Positions 37,107 through 45,717 of a DNA stretch of 64,000 bases are shown here, piece by piece (the stretch's first letter is position 1; the number at the start of each line of letters is the position of its first letter). The notes below the pieces were generated by a model. The model saw nothing but the letters and a program-made list of their open reading frames with translations. It made no database searches and had not been told where the DNA came from. The stretch comes from Corynebacterium amycolatum SK46 (GTDB lineage: Bacteria > Actinomycetota > Actinomycetes > Mycobacteriales > Mycobacteriaceae). The DNA lies in assembly GCF_000173655.1 (NCBI RefSeq), contig NZ_ABZU01000005.1:1-64000 (forward strand), read 5' to 3'. Made by a program: the position numbers and the translations under genes.

Positions 37107-39710
37107 CTACTTTCTCTCGCCCATTGCACGCGGCAACGTCAGCACGAAGGTAGCACCGCCGCCGGGTGTCTGTTCGGCGCGGATGGCGCCTCCCATGGCG
37201 TCGGCAAAACGCGAGGCGGCGGCAAGTCCCAGACCAAGGCCCTGAGATTGTGCCGAGTAGTCGCCAAGGCGTTGGAACGGTTGAAAAATCTCCTCCAACT
37301 TATCCTCCGGGATGCCCTTACCGTGGTCAATGATCAAAATGTCTATGCATGCGCTCGCAGCGATAGCACCCAGCGAGCCCATAACCGGCATGTCGGCGGG
37401 ACCGCGCACACCGCGCTCGCTGGGCCGCGTACGAATGGTCAGGCTCGACTCCGGTGCGTACTGACGGCCGTTGATGACGATGTTGGAAACAATGCGCTGG
37501 ATCAGCCCAGGATCGCCTTCCACCATGCAGGCGTCATGGTCAATATCGCGGTCAATGTGACCTGCGGCTTCCGGCAGCTCCGCACATACCGCGTCCACAA
37601 CATCGGAGACGCTAACCGGCACACTTTCCACCCGCTTGGTGCTGGAGTCGATGCGGCTGGCATCGAGTAGGTTGCCAATGACCACCTCTAGGCGGTCAGC
37701 GGAACTCTCGATTGTCTCCATGAGGATGAGACGCGTTTCGTCGTCAAGCTCGACGTCCTCCATGTTCATGCTGGAGATCGCAGCCTTGATGCTGGCCAGC
37801 GGTGTGCGCAGGTCATGTGAAACGGCGGTCAGCACCGCGCTGCCCACGCGGTTGCCCGCCTCGAGGGCAGCGGTGGCGCGGCGCATCGCGGCGATTTCCT
37901 CCATGTCCATGAGCGCCCGAATGCGGGAACCGTGAGCCGCAATCATGGCAGTCTCAGCGGCGGTGAGTTCACGGCCACTGAGCACAAAGCGCAGGTCATC
38001 GCCGGAGCTGACCTTAGTCATCGGCAGCTCTGTCGGCCACGGTTCGGACAAGCCGTGTTCGGCGGTGGTGACAATGGTCAACCACTTCTTGCGCTCTGAG
38101 GAGTAACGCTGCACGTCCACGCGCTCCATCGAGAACGTATCCGCCAAGCTGTGGACCAGGTTGGACATGTTGTCGCCATCGTGGACGACACCGTGTGCCA
38201 ACTCGGACATTACGACTGCCTGATGCAAACTCCTGTCCGCCATCTCGCGGCGGCGCTCGGAACGCTCCACCACCGTCGCCACAGCCGCCGCAATCACACC
38301 GAAGAGCAGGATTTGAGCCAAGCTGGCCGGCTCGGTGATAGTCAGGGTGTTCACCGGAGTGGTGAAGTACCAGTTTGCCAGAATTGAGGAGACCACCACT
38401 GCCGCCAGCGCTGGCACCAACCCTGCCGCCATAGCGGCGAAGACTATCGGCATCAGATAGGTCAGCAGCAGTACGCCCAGGAACTCCGGGCCGGTGTCCA
38501 GCTGGTAGAGCAGCAACGTCAGTAGCACTGGCCCCACCAGTGCCAGCAGCCAACCGGTGATACGTCGCTCCTTGGAAAAGCGAGAGCGCAGTTTCTTGCG
38601 CCGCTTGGCTTTCTTCTCTGAGCTTGAGGAGATGATGTGCACATCGATGGGCCCAGCCTGGTCGATGATGCGCTGCGAGGTACTTAAGCCCACATAGCGC
38701 CGCAGTCCTCGCTCCGAGCCAATGACCAGCTGCGATGCATTGACCGTGCGGGAGAACTCCAGCAGAATTCCCGGCACATCATCGCCCACGATGGTGCGCC
38801 ACTGCCCACCCAGCGACTCGGTGAGATCCTGCAGCTTGCGCAGCCGACGCAGATACCCGCGGTCAAGGCCGTCGTCCTCGCCGGTAATGTGCACGACAAT
38901 CATCTCGCGGCCGGCCACGCGACCGCTCATACGAGCACCGCGGCGAATCATGGACTCCGCGTTCTCATCATCGCGCACGGCCACCACGACGCGCTCACGC
39001 GTGGTCCAGTGGTCGTCGATCTCCTCGTCTTCGCGGTAGGCATCCAGCACCTCCTCGACCTTGTCAGCCAGCCACAAAAGTGCCAGCTCACGCAGGGCGC
39101 TGAGGTTGCCCGGGCGGAAGTACTTGCGCAGCGCTAGTTCCGCTTGCTCCTTGCGGTAGATTTCGCCGCGAGACAGGCGGATGCGCAGGGCGTCCGGGCT
39201 CAAGTCGATGAGCTCAATCTCGTCCGCATCGCGGAGGACACGGTCGGGTACCGTCTCCATCTGGCGCACGCCGGTGACGGCCGCAACGACGTCGTTAAGC
39301 GATTCTAAGTGCTGGATGTTCATCGTCGAGATGACGTCGATGCCTGCGTCGAGAAGCTGGTAGACATCGTGCCAGCGCTTGCGTTGCTGAACGAACTCGT
39401 TGTCCGGCTCATCAGTAACGACGGTGTGCGCGAGCTCATCGACGAGGGCGACCTCGGGATGCATCTCGATAATCGCATCAACATCCAGCTCACGATAGGT
39501 GTTGCCGCGGTAGGACACCTTTCGACAATCCAACACTGGCAGGCCTTCGATGAGCTTCTTCGTCCGCTCGCGACCGTGGTGTTCCACCAGACCAATGACT
39601 ACCTCGTGCCCACGGGAGTACAGATCGTGCCCTTCGCTCAACATGGCGCACGTCTTACCCACGCCCGGGGCGAACCCCAGGTAGACCTTCAGTTTTCCTC
39701 GCTTGGCCAT
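37107..39710 (-). CDS. kdpD: Sensor histidine kinase KdpD
   Basis: 867 residues with full KdpD architecture. An N-terminal KdpD domain carries Walker A GFAPGVGKT (12-20) and VDELAHTVVTDEP. A Usp-like domain (about 240-370) follows, then four membrane helices (about 385-490), a GAF-like region, the phospho-acceptor site AVSHDLRTPLASIKAA and an ATPase domain with IIDHGKGIPEDKL and GLGLGLAAASRFADAMGG. It senses potassium limitation or ionic strength and controls KdpE. It lies 46 bp after kdpC, in the same transcript direction as the pump genes. Confidence 0.94.
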   Translation of the reverse strand: MAKRGKLKVYLGFAPGVGKTCAMLSEGHDLYSRGHEVVIGLVEHHGRERTKKLIEGLPVLDCRKVSYRGNTYRELDVDAIIEMHPEVALVDELAHTVVTDEPDNEFVQQRKRWHDVYQLLDAGIDVISTMNIQHLESLNDVVAAVTGVRQMETVPDRVLRDADEIELIDLSPDALRIRLSRGEIYRKEQAELALRKYFRPGNLSALRELALLWLADKVEEVLDAYREDEEIDDHWTTRERVVVAVRDDENAESMIRRGARMSGRVAGREMIVVHITGEDDGLDRGYLRRLRKLQDLTESLGGQWRTIVGDDVPGILLEFSRTVNASQLVIGSERGLRRYVGLSTSQRIIDQAGPIDVHIISSSSEKKAKRRKKLRSRFSKERRITGWLLALVGPVLLTLLLYQLDTGPEFLGVLLLTYLMPIVFAAMAAGLVPALAAVVVSSILANWYFTTPVNTLTITEPASLAQILLFGVIAAAVATVVERSERRREMADRSLHQAVVMSELAHGVVHDGDNMSNLVHSLADTFSMERVDVQRYSSERKKWLTIVTTAEHGLSEPWPTELPMTKVSSGDDLRFVLSGRELTAAETAMIAAHGSRIRALMDMEEIAAMRRATAALEAGNRVGSAVLTAVSHDLRTPLASIKAAISSMNMEDVELDDETRLILMETIESSADRLEVVIGNLLDASRIDSSTKRVESVPVSVSDVVDAVCAELPEAAGHIDRDIDHDACMVEGDPGLIQRIVSNIVINGRQYAPESSLTIRTRPSERGVRGPADMPVMGSLGAIAASACIDILIIDHGKGIPEDKLEEIFQPFQRLGDYSAQSQGLGLGLAAASRFADAMGGAIRAEQTPGGGATFVLTLPRAMGERK

Positions 39711-39756
39711 TTCTTACAGACCTTTACTTGCCATACCTTGCCCAATCGCAGGATGC

Positions 39757-40347
39757 TTACTGTCCGTCTGTCAGAGCGGCGTTCAGCTTTACGATGTTGA
39801 CCAGTCGCCCACCATCCTGCGAGCCCTGTTCCGTAATTGCTTTTTCACTATTTTCCGAGATCAACCGCTCAACCTCTGCCTGTGGCAGGTTGCGCTCCTT
39901 GGCCACGCGCGGTGCTTGCAGCTGTGCGTACTTCTCGGAGATATGCGGATCCAGACCGGAACCGGAGGCGGTGACTGCCTCCACCGGTACCTGGGCCGGG
40001 TCGATGCCCTCGCGGGCAGCGACATCGGTACGGCGCTGTTCGATTTCAGCCTGGAACTCCTTGCTATACGGCGACACGTTCGATGCCGAAGACGACATCG
40101 CGTCGTAGCCATTATCCCCCGCAGCAGACGGGCGCGGGTAGAAAAATCCCGGCTTTGTCACTTCTTGGGCAATGAGCTCCGAGCCCTGGGCCTTGCCTGC
40201 GGAGTCATACATCATTGAGCCATCAGCGTTATCGGACCAGATTCGCCCCGCTACCCAGATTGCGGCTGGGTACAGCAAGCCGATAACCACGGTGAGCAGC
40301 AAATAGGCCTTGATCGTGGTGGATACCAACCGAAAGTTCTTGTTCAT
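39757..40347 (-). CDS. kdpC: Potassium-transporting ATPase subunit C
   Basis: About 196 residues, the usual KdpC length. One N-terminal helix (TTIKAYLLLTVVIGLLYPAAIW) is followed by the periplasmic KdpC domain with GSELIAQEVTKPGFFYPRPSA and ending EAVTASGSGLDPHISEKYAQLQ (shown as two stretches of the family motif). The ATG at 40347 follows an AGAAGG ribosome site. The frame is open to 40428, but that extension is not KdpC-like. KdpC stabilises the KdpA-KdpB complex. Confidence 0.93.
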   Translation of the reverse strand: MNKNFRLVSTTIKAYLLLTVVIGLLYPAAIWVAGRIWSDNADGSMMYDSAGKAQGSELIAQEVTKPGFFYPRPSAAGDNGYDAMSSSASNVSPYSKEFQAEIEQRRTDVAAREGIDPAQVPVEAVTASGSGLDPHISEKYAQLQAPRVAKERNLPQAEVERLISENSEKAITEQGSQDGGRLVNIVKLNAALTDGQ

Positions 40348-40428
40348 GTCCTTCTCGATTCTTTTCACATGTTGCGAGATGCCAAGTGCTGTGCGCTGGC
40401 TGCGCCGTTTGGCGCGAGGCCAAGGCAC

Positions 40429-42537
40429 TTACATCCCGAACACTCCGGAGAGCAGGAGGTCAATAATTTTGATGCCGACAAACGGTGCGATGATGCCACC
40501 GACACCGAAGATGAGCAGGTTGCGGCTCAGCAGTGAGGCAGCCGACCCGGCGCGGTACTTCACGCCCTTGAGAGCCAGCGGAATCAAGGCGACAATCACG
40601 AGCGCGTTGAAGATCACCGCAGACAGGATGGCGCTTTCCGGTGAGTGCAGGTTCATGATGTTGAGCTTGTCCAGGCCAGGCAGCGCCGTGACGAACATGG
40701 CTGGAATGATGGCGAAGTACTTCGCCACGTCATTGGCAATGGAGAAGGTGGTCAGCGCACCGCGGGTAATCAGCAACTGCTTGCCAATTCCCACCACATC
40801 AATGAGCTTGGTCGGGTCCGAATCCAGATCCACCATGTTGGCCGCTTCCTTCGCCGCCGAGGTACCGGTATTCATTGCCACACCCACATCTGCCTGCGCC
40901 AATGCAGGAGCATCGTTGGTACCGTCACCGGTCATGGCGACCAGGCGTCCCTTCGACTGCTCCTTGCGAATCAGCTCCAGCTTCTGCTCCGGGGTAGCCT
41001 CAGCGAGCACATCGTCAACACCGGCTTCCTTCGCAATCGCATGCGCCGTAATCGCATTGTCGCCAGTAATCATGACGGTACGAATGCCCATTTCACGCAG
41101 CTGGTCAAAACGCTCACGCATGCCAGGCTTAACGACGTCCTTGAGATAAATGACACCCAGCACACGTCCGGACTCACCGCTGGTTACTTCGTCACCGCCA
41201 AATACTTCGGCGACCACCAACGCGGTACCGCCCGCCTCCGAAATGCGCTGGACAATGCCATCGACCTCAGGTGGCACGGTGGCGCCGATGCGCTTCATCA
41301 GCTTCACAATCTCCGTTGCAGCACCCTTGACCACCTTGCGGTTCTTCTCGCCGCCGGTAGCCGGGAACTCGATGCCACTCATACGAGTCTGCGCCGTAAA
41401 GGGAATGAAGGTTGCATTGGCGTAGACGGACTCGTCGATGCGCTCATTCGATTCGGTTTCCGCGAGCTCGACAATGGATCGGCCCTCCGGGGTTTCGTCG
41501 GCAAGAGAGGAGAGCTGGCAGGCGTGCACCAGTTCAGCGTGCGTGGTGTCGCCGACCTCGGAGAACTCCGCGGCCTGGCGGTTACCGAAGGTGATGGTGC
41601 CGGTCTTGTCCAGCAGCAGCGTCGCGACGTCGCCGGCGGCCTCAACTGCACGGCCCGACATGGCCAGCACATTGTGCTGCACCAGGCGGTCCATACCGGC
41701 GATGCCGATGGCGGACAGCAGTGCGCCGATGGTGGTCGGAATCAGGCAGATCAGCAGTGCGACCAGGACTAATGGGTCCTGCTCGGCGCCGTTGAAGACG
41801 GCCATGGGAGCCAGTGCGATGACAACCATGAGGAAGATCAGGGTCAGCACGTGCAGCAGGGAGCCGAGTGCCAGCTCGTTCGGGGTCTTCTTGCGCTGTG
41901 CGCCTTCGACCAGGCCAATCATGCGGTCCATGAAGCTCTCACCGGGCATGGTGGTGACCTCAATGGCGATGGCGTCGGAAAGCACGCGCGTACCACCGGT
42001 GACCGCGCAGCAATCACCGCCAGCCTCGCGGATGACCGGCGCGGACTCGCCCGTGATGGCGGACTCATCGACGCTGGCGGCACCGACAATCACGTCGCCA
42101 TCAGCGGGAATGGGCTCGCCTGCGGAGACCACGACAATGTCACCCGGCACCAGATCCGTGGCCGCGACCTTGGTGGTCTGTGCGGCTGGATTCTCCAGCG
42201 CTGCGGCGGCATTGGTGACCTTGTTGAGTTTGAAGGCATCGGAGGTGGTGCGCGAGGCGCGCAGCGATTCCGCCTGTGCCTTACCGCGGCCCTCGGCGAC
42301 GGCTTCGGCCAGCGTTGCAAATAGGACGGTCAACCACAGCCACACCGTGATGGAAATACTGAAGAGCGAGGGGTGCGCAATGGCCAGGACCAGCGTAAAT
42401 GCGGCACCGACTTCGACCAGGAACATCACCGGGGTGGCGATGAGCTGGCGCGGATTCATCTTGCTCAGCGCCAGTGGCAGAGCCGCTTTCAGTGCGCTGG
42501 GTGAAAATGCGGAAGATGCGTTGGAATTCTTGCTCAT
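40429..42537 (-). CDS. kdpB: Potassium-transporting P-type ATPase subunit B
   Basis: 702 residues. P-type ATPase motifs are [13 protein letters not shown], the phosphorylated Asp in [32 protein letters not shown], and the KdpB-type [17 protein letters not shown] near the N-terminus. It hydrolyses ATP to drive potassium through KdpA. Its ATG overlaps the kdpA stop codon (ATGA), coupling synthesis. It runs 81 bp short of kdpC. Confidence 0.96.
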   Translation of the reverse strand: MSKNSNASSAFSPSALKAALPLALSKMNPRQLIATPVMFLVEVGAAFTLVLAIAHPSLFSISITVWLWLTVLFATLAEAVAEGRGKAQAESLRASRTTSDAFKLNKVTNAAAALENPAAQTTKVAATDLVPGDIVVVSAGEPIPADGDVIVGAASVDESAITGESAPVIREAGGDCCAVTGGTRVLSDAIAIEVTTMPGESFMDRMIGLVEGAQRKKTPNELALGSLLHVLTLIFLMVVIALAPMAVFNGAEQDPLVLVALLICLIPTTIGALLSAIGIAGMDRLVQHNVLAMSGRAVEAAGDVATLLLDKTGTITFGNRQAAEFSEVGDTTHAELVHACQLSSLADETPEGRSIVELAETESNERIDESVYANATFIPFTAQTRMSGIEFPATGGEKNRKVVKGAATEIVKLMKRIGATVPPEVDGIVQRISEAGGTALVVAEVFGGDEVTSGESGRVLGVIYLKDVVKPGMRERFDQLREMGIRTVMITGDNAITAHAIAKEAGVDDVLAEATPEQKLELIRKEQSKGRLVAMTGDGTNDAPALAQADVGVAMNTGTSAAKEAANMVDLDSDPTKLIDVVGIGKQLLITRGALTTFSIANDVAKYFAIIPAMFVTALPGLDKLNIMNLHSPESAILSAVIFNALVIVALIPLALKGVKYRAGSAASLLSRNLLIFGVGGIIAPFVGIKIIDLLLSGVFGM

Positions 42538-44186
42538 GACAGGGCCTCCGTCAGCGGGCCAAGGACGAGGGTTGGTAGGAAGGTCAGGGCGCTGACGATG
42601 ATTGCGATGGCAACGGTCAGGCCGACAAACTGCGGTCGGTGAGTTGGCAGGGTGCCTGCGGTCTCGGCGGCTGGTCGCTGCTTGGCGAAGTCACCGGCCA
42701 GACCCAGCACCATGACAATTGGCAGGAAGCGACCAAACAGCATGGCGAAGCCGAGGCTCATGTTGAACCACGGGGTATCGGCACCGAAGCCCGCGAATGC
42801 CGAACCATTGTTGTTGGACGCGCTGGTGAAGGCGTAAATCAGGTCGGAGAAACCGTGCGGCCCCTCGGCGGAAACAGAGTCCAGCGTCGACGGCAACATG
42901 GTGGAGATACCGACACCTGCCAGCACCAGCACTGGCATGACCAGGATGTAGAGGCAGACCTTGGTGATTTCCGAAACACCAATGCGCTTGCCCAGGTACT
43001 CCGGGGTACGGCCGACCATCAGGCCAGCGATGAAGACGGTCAGGATGGCGATGATGAGCATACCGTAGAGGCCAGAGCCCACACCACCAGGGCTAATCTC
43101 ACCCAGCAGCATGTTCAGCATGAGCATGCCGCCGGCCAGTGGCGAGTAGCTGGAGTGGAAGCTGTCCACCGCGCCTGTCGACGTCATGGTGGTGGTCACC
43201 GCAAAGAAAGAACTTGGCAGCACGCCAAAGCGCATTTCCTTGCCCTCCATGCCGCCACCTTGGAAGACCTGCAATGCAGTCTCGCTGGACATAACAACAG
43301 CCAGAGAGATGAAGTAGAGCACCGCCATGGTGGAAAGAATTGCCCAGCCCTGGCGCTTGTCACCGATGATGACACCGAATGCCTTGGTCAGCGACACCGG
43401 AATCAGCAGGATAAGGAAGATCTCCAGCATGTTGGTCCACGCATTTGGGTTCTCAAACGGATGCGCGGAGTTGGCGTTGAAATAGCCGCCACCGTTGGTG
43501 CCCAATTCCTTGATGACCTCCTGCGATGCCACTGCACCGCCCGGGATGGTCTGGCTGCCACCGGTGACCGTTTGAATGGTCTGTGGGGCCGAGAAATTCT
43601 GGATGGCACCCTGCGAAATCAGCAGAATTGCACCGATGGCGGCGATTGGCAGCAGCACGCGCAGGACGGTGCGAGTCAGATCTACCCAGAAGTTGCCGAT
43701 GTTGCCGTCACCGTGGCGGTTGGCCAGACCGCGAACCAGCGCTACCGCCACTGCGATACCGACTGCGGCGGAGACGAAGTTCTGCACTGCCAGGCCAGCC
43801 ATCTGGGTTAGCACTGTCATGGCTTCCTCACCGGAGTAGGACTGCCAGTTGGTGTTGGTGGTAAACGACACCGCGGTGTTCCATGCCTGGTCCGGAGAGA
43901 CCGGGCCCTTGCCGTGGTTCAGCGGTAGCCACTGCTGAACTCGCTGCAGCAGGTAGACGAAGATGACGCTGACCGCAGAGAAGCTGAGCACGCTGGCGGT
44001 GTACTTTGTCCAGTGCTGGTTGGCCTCTGGACGCACACCGATGGCGCGGTAAAAGCCGCGCTCAATACCCAAGTGCTTGTCAGTGGTGAATACCCGCCCC
44101 ATGTAGTTGCCGAGCGGGATGTACAGGATGGCCAGTGCGGCCATCACAATGATTACCGGGACGAATCCCATAATGACGTTGCTCAC
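42534..44186 (-). CDS. kdpA: Potassium-transporting ATPase subunit A (channel subunit)
   Basis: 550 residues with about ten helices of the superfamily of K+ transporters. Selectivity-filter regions are visible as [44 protein letters not shown] and [14 protein letters not shown]. It carries potassium across the membrane as part of KdpFABC. Its start overlaps the kdpF stop by 4 bp. Confidence 0.96.
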   Translation of the reverse strand: MSNVIMGFVPVIIVMAALAILYIPLGNYMGRVFTTDKHLGIERGFYRAIGVRPEANQHWTKYTASVLSFSAVSVIFVYLLQRVQQWLPLNHGKGPVSPDQAWNTAVSFTTNTNWQSYSGEEAMTVLTQMAGLAVQNFVSAAVGIAVAVALVRGLANRHGDGNIGNFWVDLTRTVLRVLLPIAAIGAILLISQGAIQNFSAPQTIQTVTGGSQTIPGGAVASQEVIKELGTNGGGYFNANSAHPFENPNAWTNMLEIFLILLIPVSLTKAFGVIIGDKRQGWAILSTMAVLYFISLAVVMSSETALQVFQGGGMEGKEMRFGVLPSSFFAVTTTMTSTGAVDSFHSSYSPLAGGMLMLNMLLGEISPGGVGSGLYGMLIIAILTVFIAGLMVGRTPEYLGKRIGVSEITKVCLYILVMPVLVLAGVGISTMLPSTLDSVSAEGPHGFSDLIYAFTSASNNNGSAFAGFGADTPWFNMSLGFAMLFGRFLPIVMVLGLAGDFAKQRPAAETAGTLPTHRPQFVGLTVAIAIIVSALTFLPTLVLGPLTEALS

Positions 44187-44275
44187 GAGAATCGCTCCGG
44201 ATCAATCAGGGCGACTAGGACATAGCCCAATGCCGCCAAACCTAAAATGGCGCCGACGATCAATTCCCACGTCAT
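44183..44275 (-). CDS. kdpF: K(+)-transporting ATPase subunit F
   Basis: A 30-residue single-helix peptide, beginning MTWELIVGAILGLAALGY and ending LIDPERFS, the ending typical of KdpF (L-x-P-E-R/K-F). It stabilises the KdpABC complex in the membrane. Its stop overlaps the kdpA ATG and its own ATG overlaps the stop of a still smaller upstream frame. It is too short for most gene callers. Confidence 0.9.
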   Translation of the reverse strand: MTWELIVGAILGLAALGYVLVALIDPERFS

Positions 44276-44379
44276 AGTTTCTTCACCGCCTTGGCGCAGC
44301 CCTGCAGCAGCAAAAAGGCCGTGACGGTGAGTAGAAGAAGCAAAATGTCTACGAACATGACAGTTACTAAAACACTCAT
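44272..44379 (-). CDS. Small membrane protein of 35 residues upstream of kdpF
   Basis: An ATG-started 35-codon frame. It encodes one long hydrophobic stretch (residues 2-26, Leu/Val rich, one internal Asp11) followed by LQGCAKAVKKL, a positively charged tail that predicts a cytoplasmic C-terminus. Its TGA overlaps the kdpF ATG as ATGA, the same coupling used at kdpF-kdpA and kdpA-kdpB. This overlap is the main evidence that it is translated. The ribosome site is weak. A single-helix peptide just ahead of KdpF could be an extra Kdp subunit or regulator (inference). The family is not recognised with certainty. Confidence 0.55.
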   Translation of the reverse strand: MSVLVTVMFVDILLLLLTVTAFLLLQGCAKAVKKL

Positions 44380-44404
44380 ACGTACCGTCGCGGGCACCTA
44401 TTAA

Positions 44405-44434
44405 CGCTTTTTTAACACCTCCTGAACTGGTGTT
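44405..44434 (-). promoter_or_regulatory. Candidate KdpE-binding region upstream of the kdp genes
   Basis: GCTTTTTTAACACC (44406-44419) resembles the T-run plus ACACC core of the E. coli kdp control site recognised by KdpE. It overlaps an AACACC...GGTGTT inverted repeat (44414-44434). It lies 26-55 bp before the small membrane ORF. The T-run is on the strand opposite to the genes. Assignment is by resemblance only. Confidence 0.35.
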
Positions 44435-44562
44435 ATGCGCTGTGAGGTGCTCGAATGCGCCTCTGATTAAGAAAGTGCCAATGCAGGTATGCAGCGAATT
44501 AATAGCCACTTCTGGGACCGAGTGGGGAGGGAGAGCTGGGCAGGCGCGCTGGTGTCGCCGAC

Positions 44563-44726
44563 TTATCGATGGTTTTCCGTGACCTGTCGATGACTTCCCT
44601 TGTCTTATCGATGGTTTTCCACCACTTATGCGCACGCTGTGGGGTCTACCTGAGCACTTGTCGATGCGTTATTCACTGATGGCCACGCTATAGCGCATCG
44701 ACAGGTGAATAGCTCATCGACAAGTG
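44563..44726. repeat. Cluster of TCGATG-type direct and inverted repeats
   Basis: The 16-mer TTATCGATGGTTTTCC occurs twice (44563-44578, 44605-44620). Related TGTCGATG copies lie at 44585 and 44659. Inverted CATCGACA copies lie at 44696 and 44715. CACTTGTCGATG (44655-44666) and CATCGACAAGTG (44715-44726) are perfect 12-bp complements, with nested CGATGCG/CGCATCG and TATTCAC/GTGAATA pairs. It fills the middle of the 581-bp gap between the kdp and ydhK genes. No gene was seen in that gap. Confidence 0.65.
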
Positions 44727-44845
44727 GCCGACCGCCCCTGCCCCTCGCCGCCCCTGCCCTCGCCGGCCCCGTCCCCGCCGTCTCCGCCCCAGCCGGACCA
44801 CGCGCTACCCGAAGGTTTTTGGACACGGAGCATAGGCGCGAAGCA

Positions 44846-44888
44846 TAAAAAAACCGGGCACCACACTTCCTGCGTGATACCCGGTTTT
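44846..44888 (-). terminator. Terminator after the YdhK-type lipoprotein gene
   Basis: Read on the minus strand, AAAACCGGG...CCCGGTTTTTTT forms a hairpin (loop region rich in non-pairing bases) followed by seven T. It lies about 75 bp after the lipoprotein stop codon. The A-run on its other side would allow action in both directions. Confidence 0.7.
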
Positions 44889-44960
44889 AATGGATTGAGT
44901 TAGGCCGAAGCAACCGGCCCGAAGCAACCAACCTAGAAGTGGCTGACTAAGCCTGACTAG

Positions 44961-45641
44961 TTAGTCCTCCGGTGCGAGCTCGCTTTCAGTAACCCACTTG
45001 TGGTTCTTCATGGTCATGCCATCTTCGTCGATATCAACCATGTAGACCGGCTCCTGGGTGGAGTAATCAACAGTGCCCTTGGCACCCTTCATGCCCGCCA
45101 TATGCTCGGCATTGATGGTGATCTCGGAGCCGTCGGCAAGCGGAGCCTCGCCTGGGTTCTCCAGCTCCTCATGAACGACCCAACGGTGATCCTTCACCGG
45201 TTCACTGCCATCGGTCGGGGTGTAGGAAACGGAGTAGGTAGTAGTGTTGAAAACTCCAACAACCTTGCCTTCTGCACCCTTCATGCCCGGCATGTGATCG
45301 GCGAGAACCTGCACCTCACTGCCGACCGGGAACTTCGCATTGTCCGCCGGAATCATTCCCTCTGGAGCCGGACCGCCATCGGCCGGATGATGATGGTCTG
45401 CCATCGCGTCGTCGCTATCGTCTCCATGATTGCCGTGGTCGCCATGCTCATCGGCATCGTCCATATCATCCATGTCGTCATGGTCCTCAGAGCTGGTGGC
45501 CGACACGGAAGAGCTAGTTTCGCTAACAGTGCTGCTTTCCTCAGTATTAGCCGAATCATCGGAGGAGCAACCGGCCAGCACAAGGACGCTGGCGGCACCC
45601 GCGGCTACGAGAGCATCTAGTGGTCGAATATTCTTTGCCAT
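44961..45641 (-). CDS. YdhK-family lipoprotein with two DUF1541 repeats
   Basis: 226 residues. A signal peptide ends in the lipobox VLAGCSSD. A Ser/Thr then His/Asp-rich linker (about 40-100, with runs such as DDMDDMDDADEHGDHGNHG) looks suited to metal binding. Two DUF1541 copies follow, marked by ADHMPGMKGAEGKVVGV with DHRWVVHEELENPG and by AEHMAGMKGAKGTVDY with NHKWVTESELAPED. It is anchored on the outer face of the membrane. The family is often found with copper or heavy-metal genes, but none adjoins it here. AAAGGAG precedes the ATG. Confidence 0.88.
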   Translation of the reverse strand: MAKNIRPLDALVAAGAASVLVLAGCSSDDSANTEESSTVSETSSSVSATSSEDHDDMDDMDDADEHGDHGNHGDDSDDAMADHHHPADGGPAPEGMIPADNAKFPVGSEVQVLADHMPGMKGAEGKVVGVFNTTTYSVSYTPTDGSEPVKDHRWVVHEELENPGEAPLADGSEITINAEHMAGMKGAKGTVDYSTQEPVYMVDIDEDGMTMKNHKWVTESELAPED

Positions 45642-45717
45642 GATTGAGCTCCTTTGTTGTTGATGTCAATCAATCTATGCCCTCACCCTAACAACGCTCC
45701 TCTAACGCCACCAGGGC

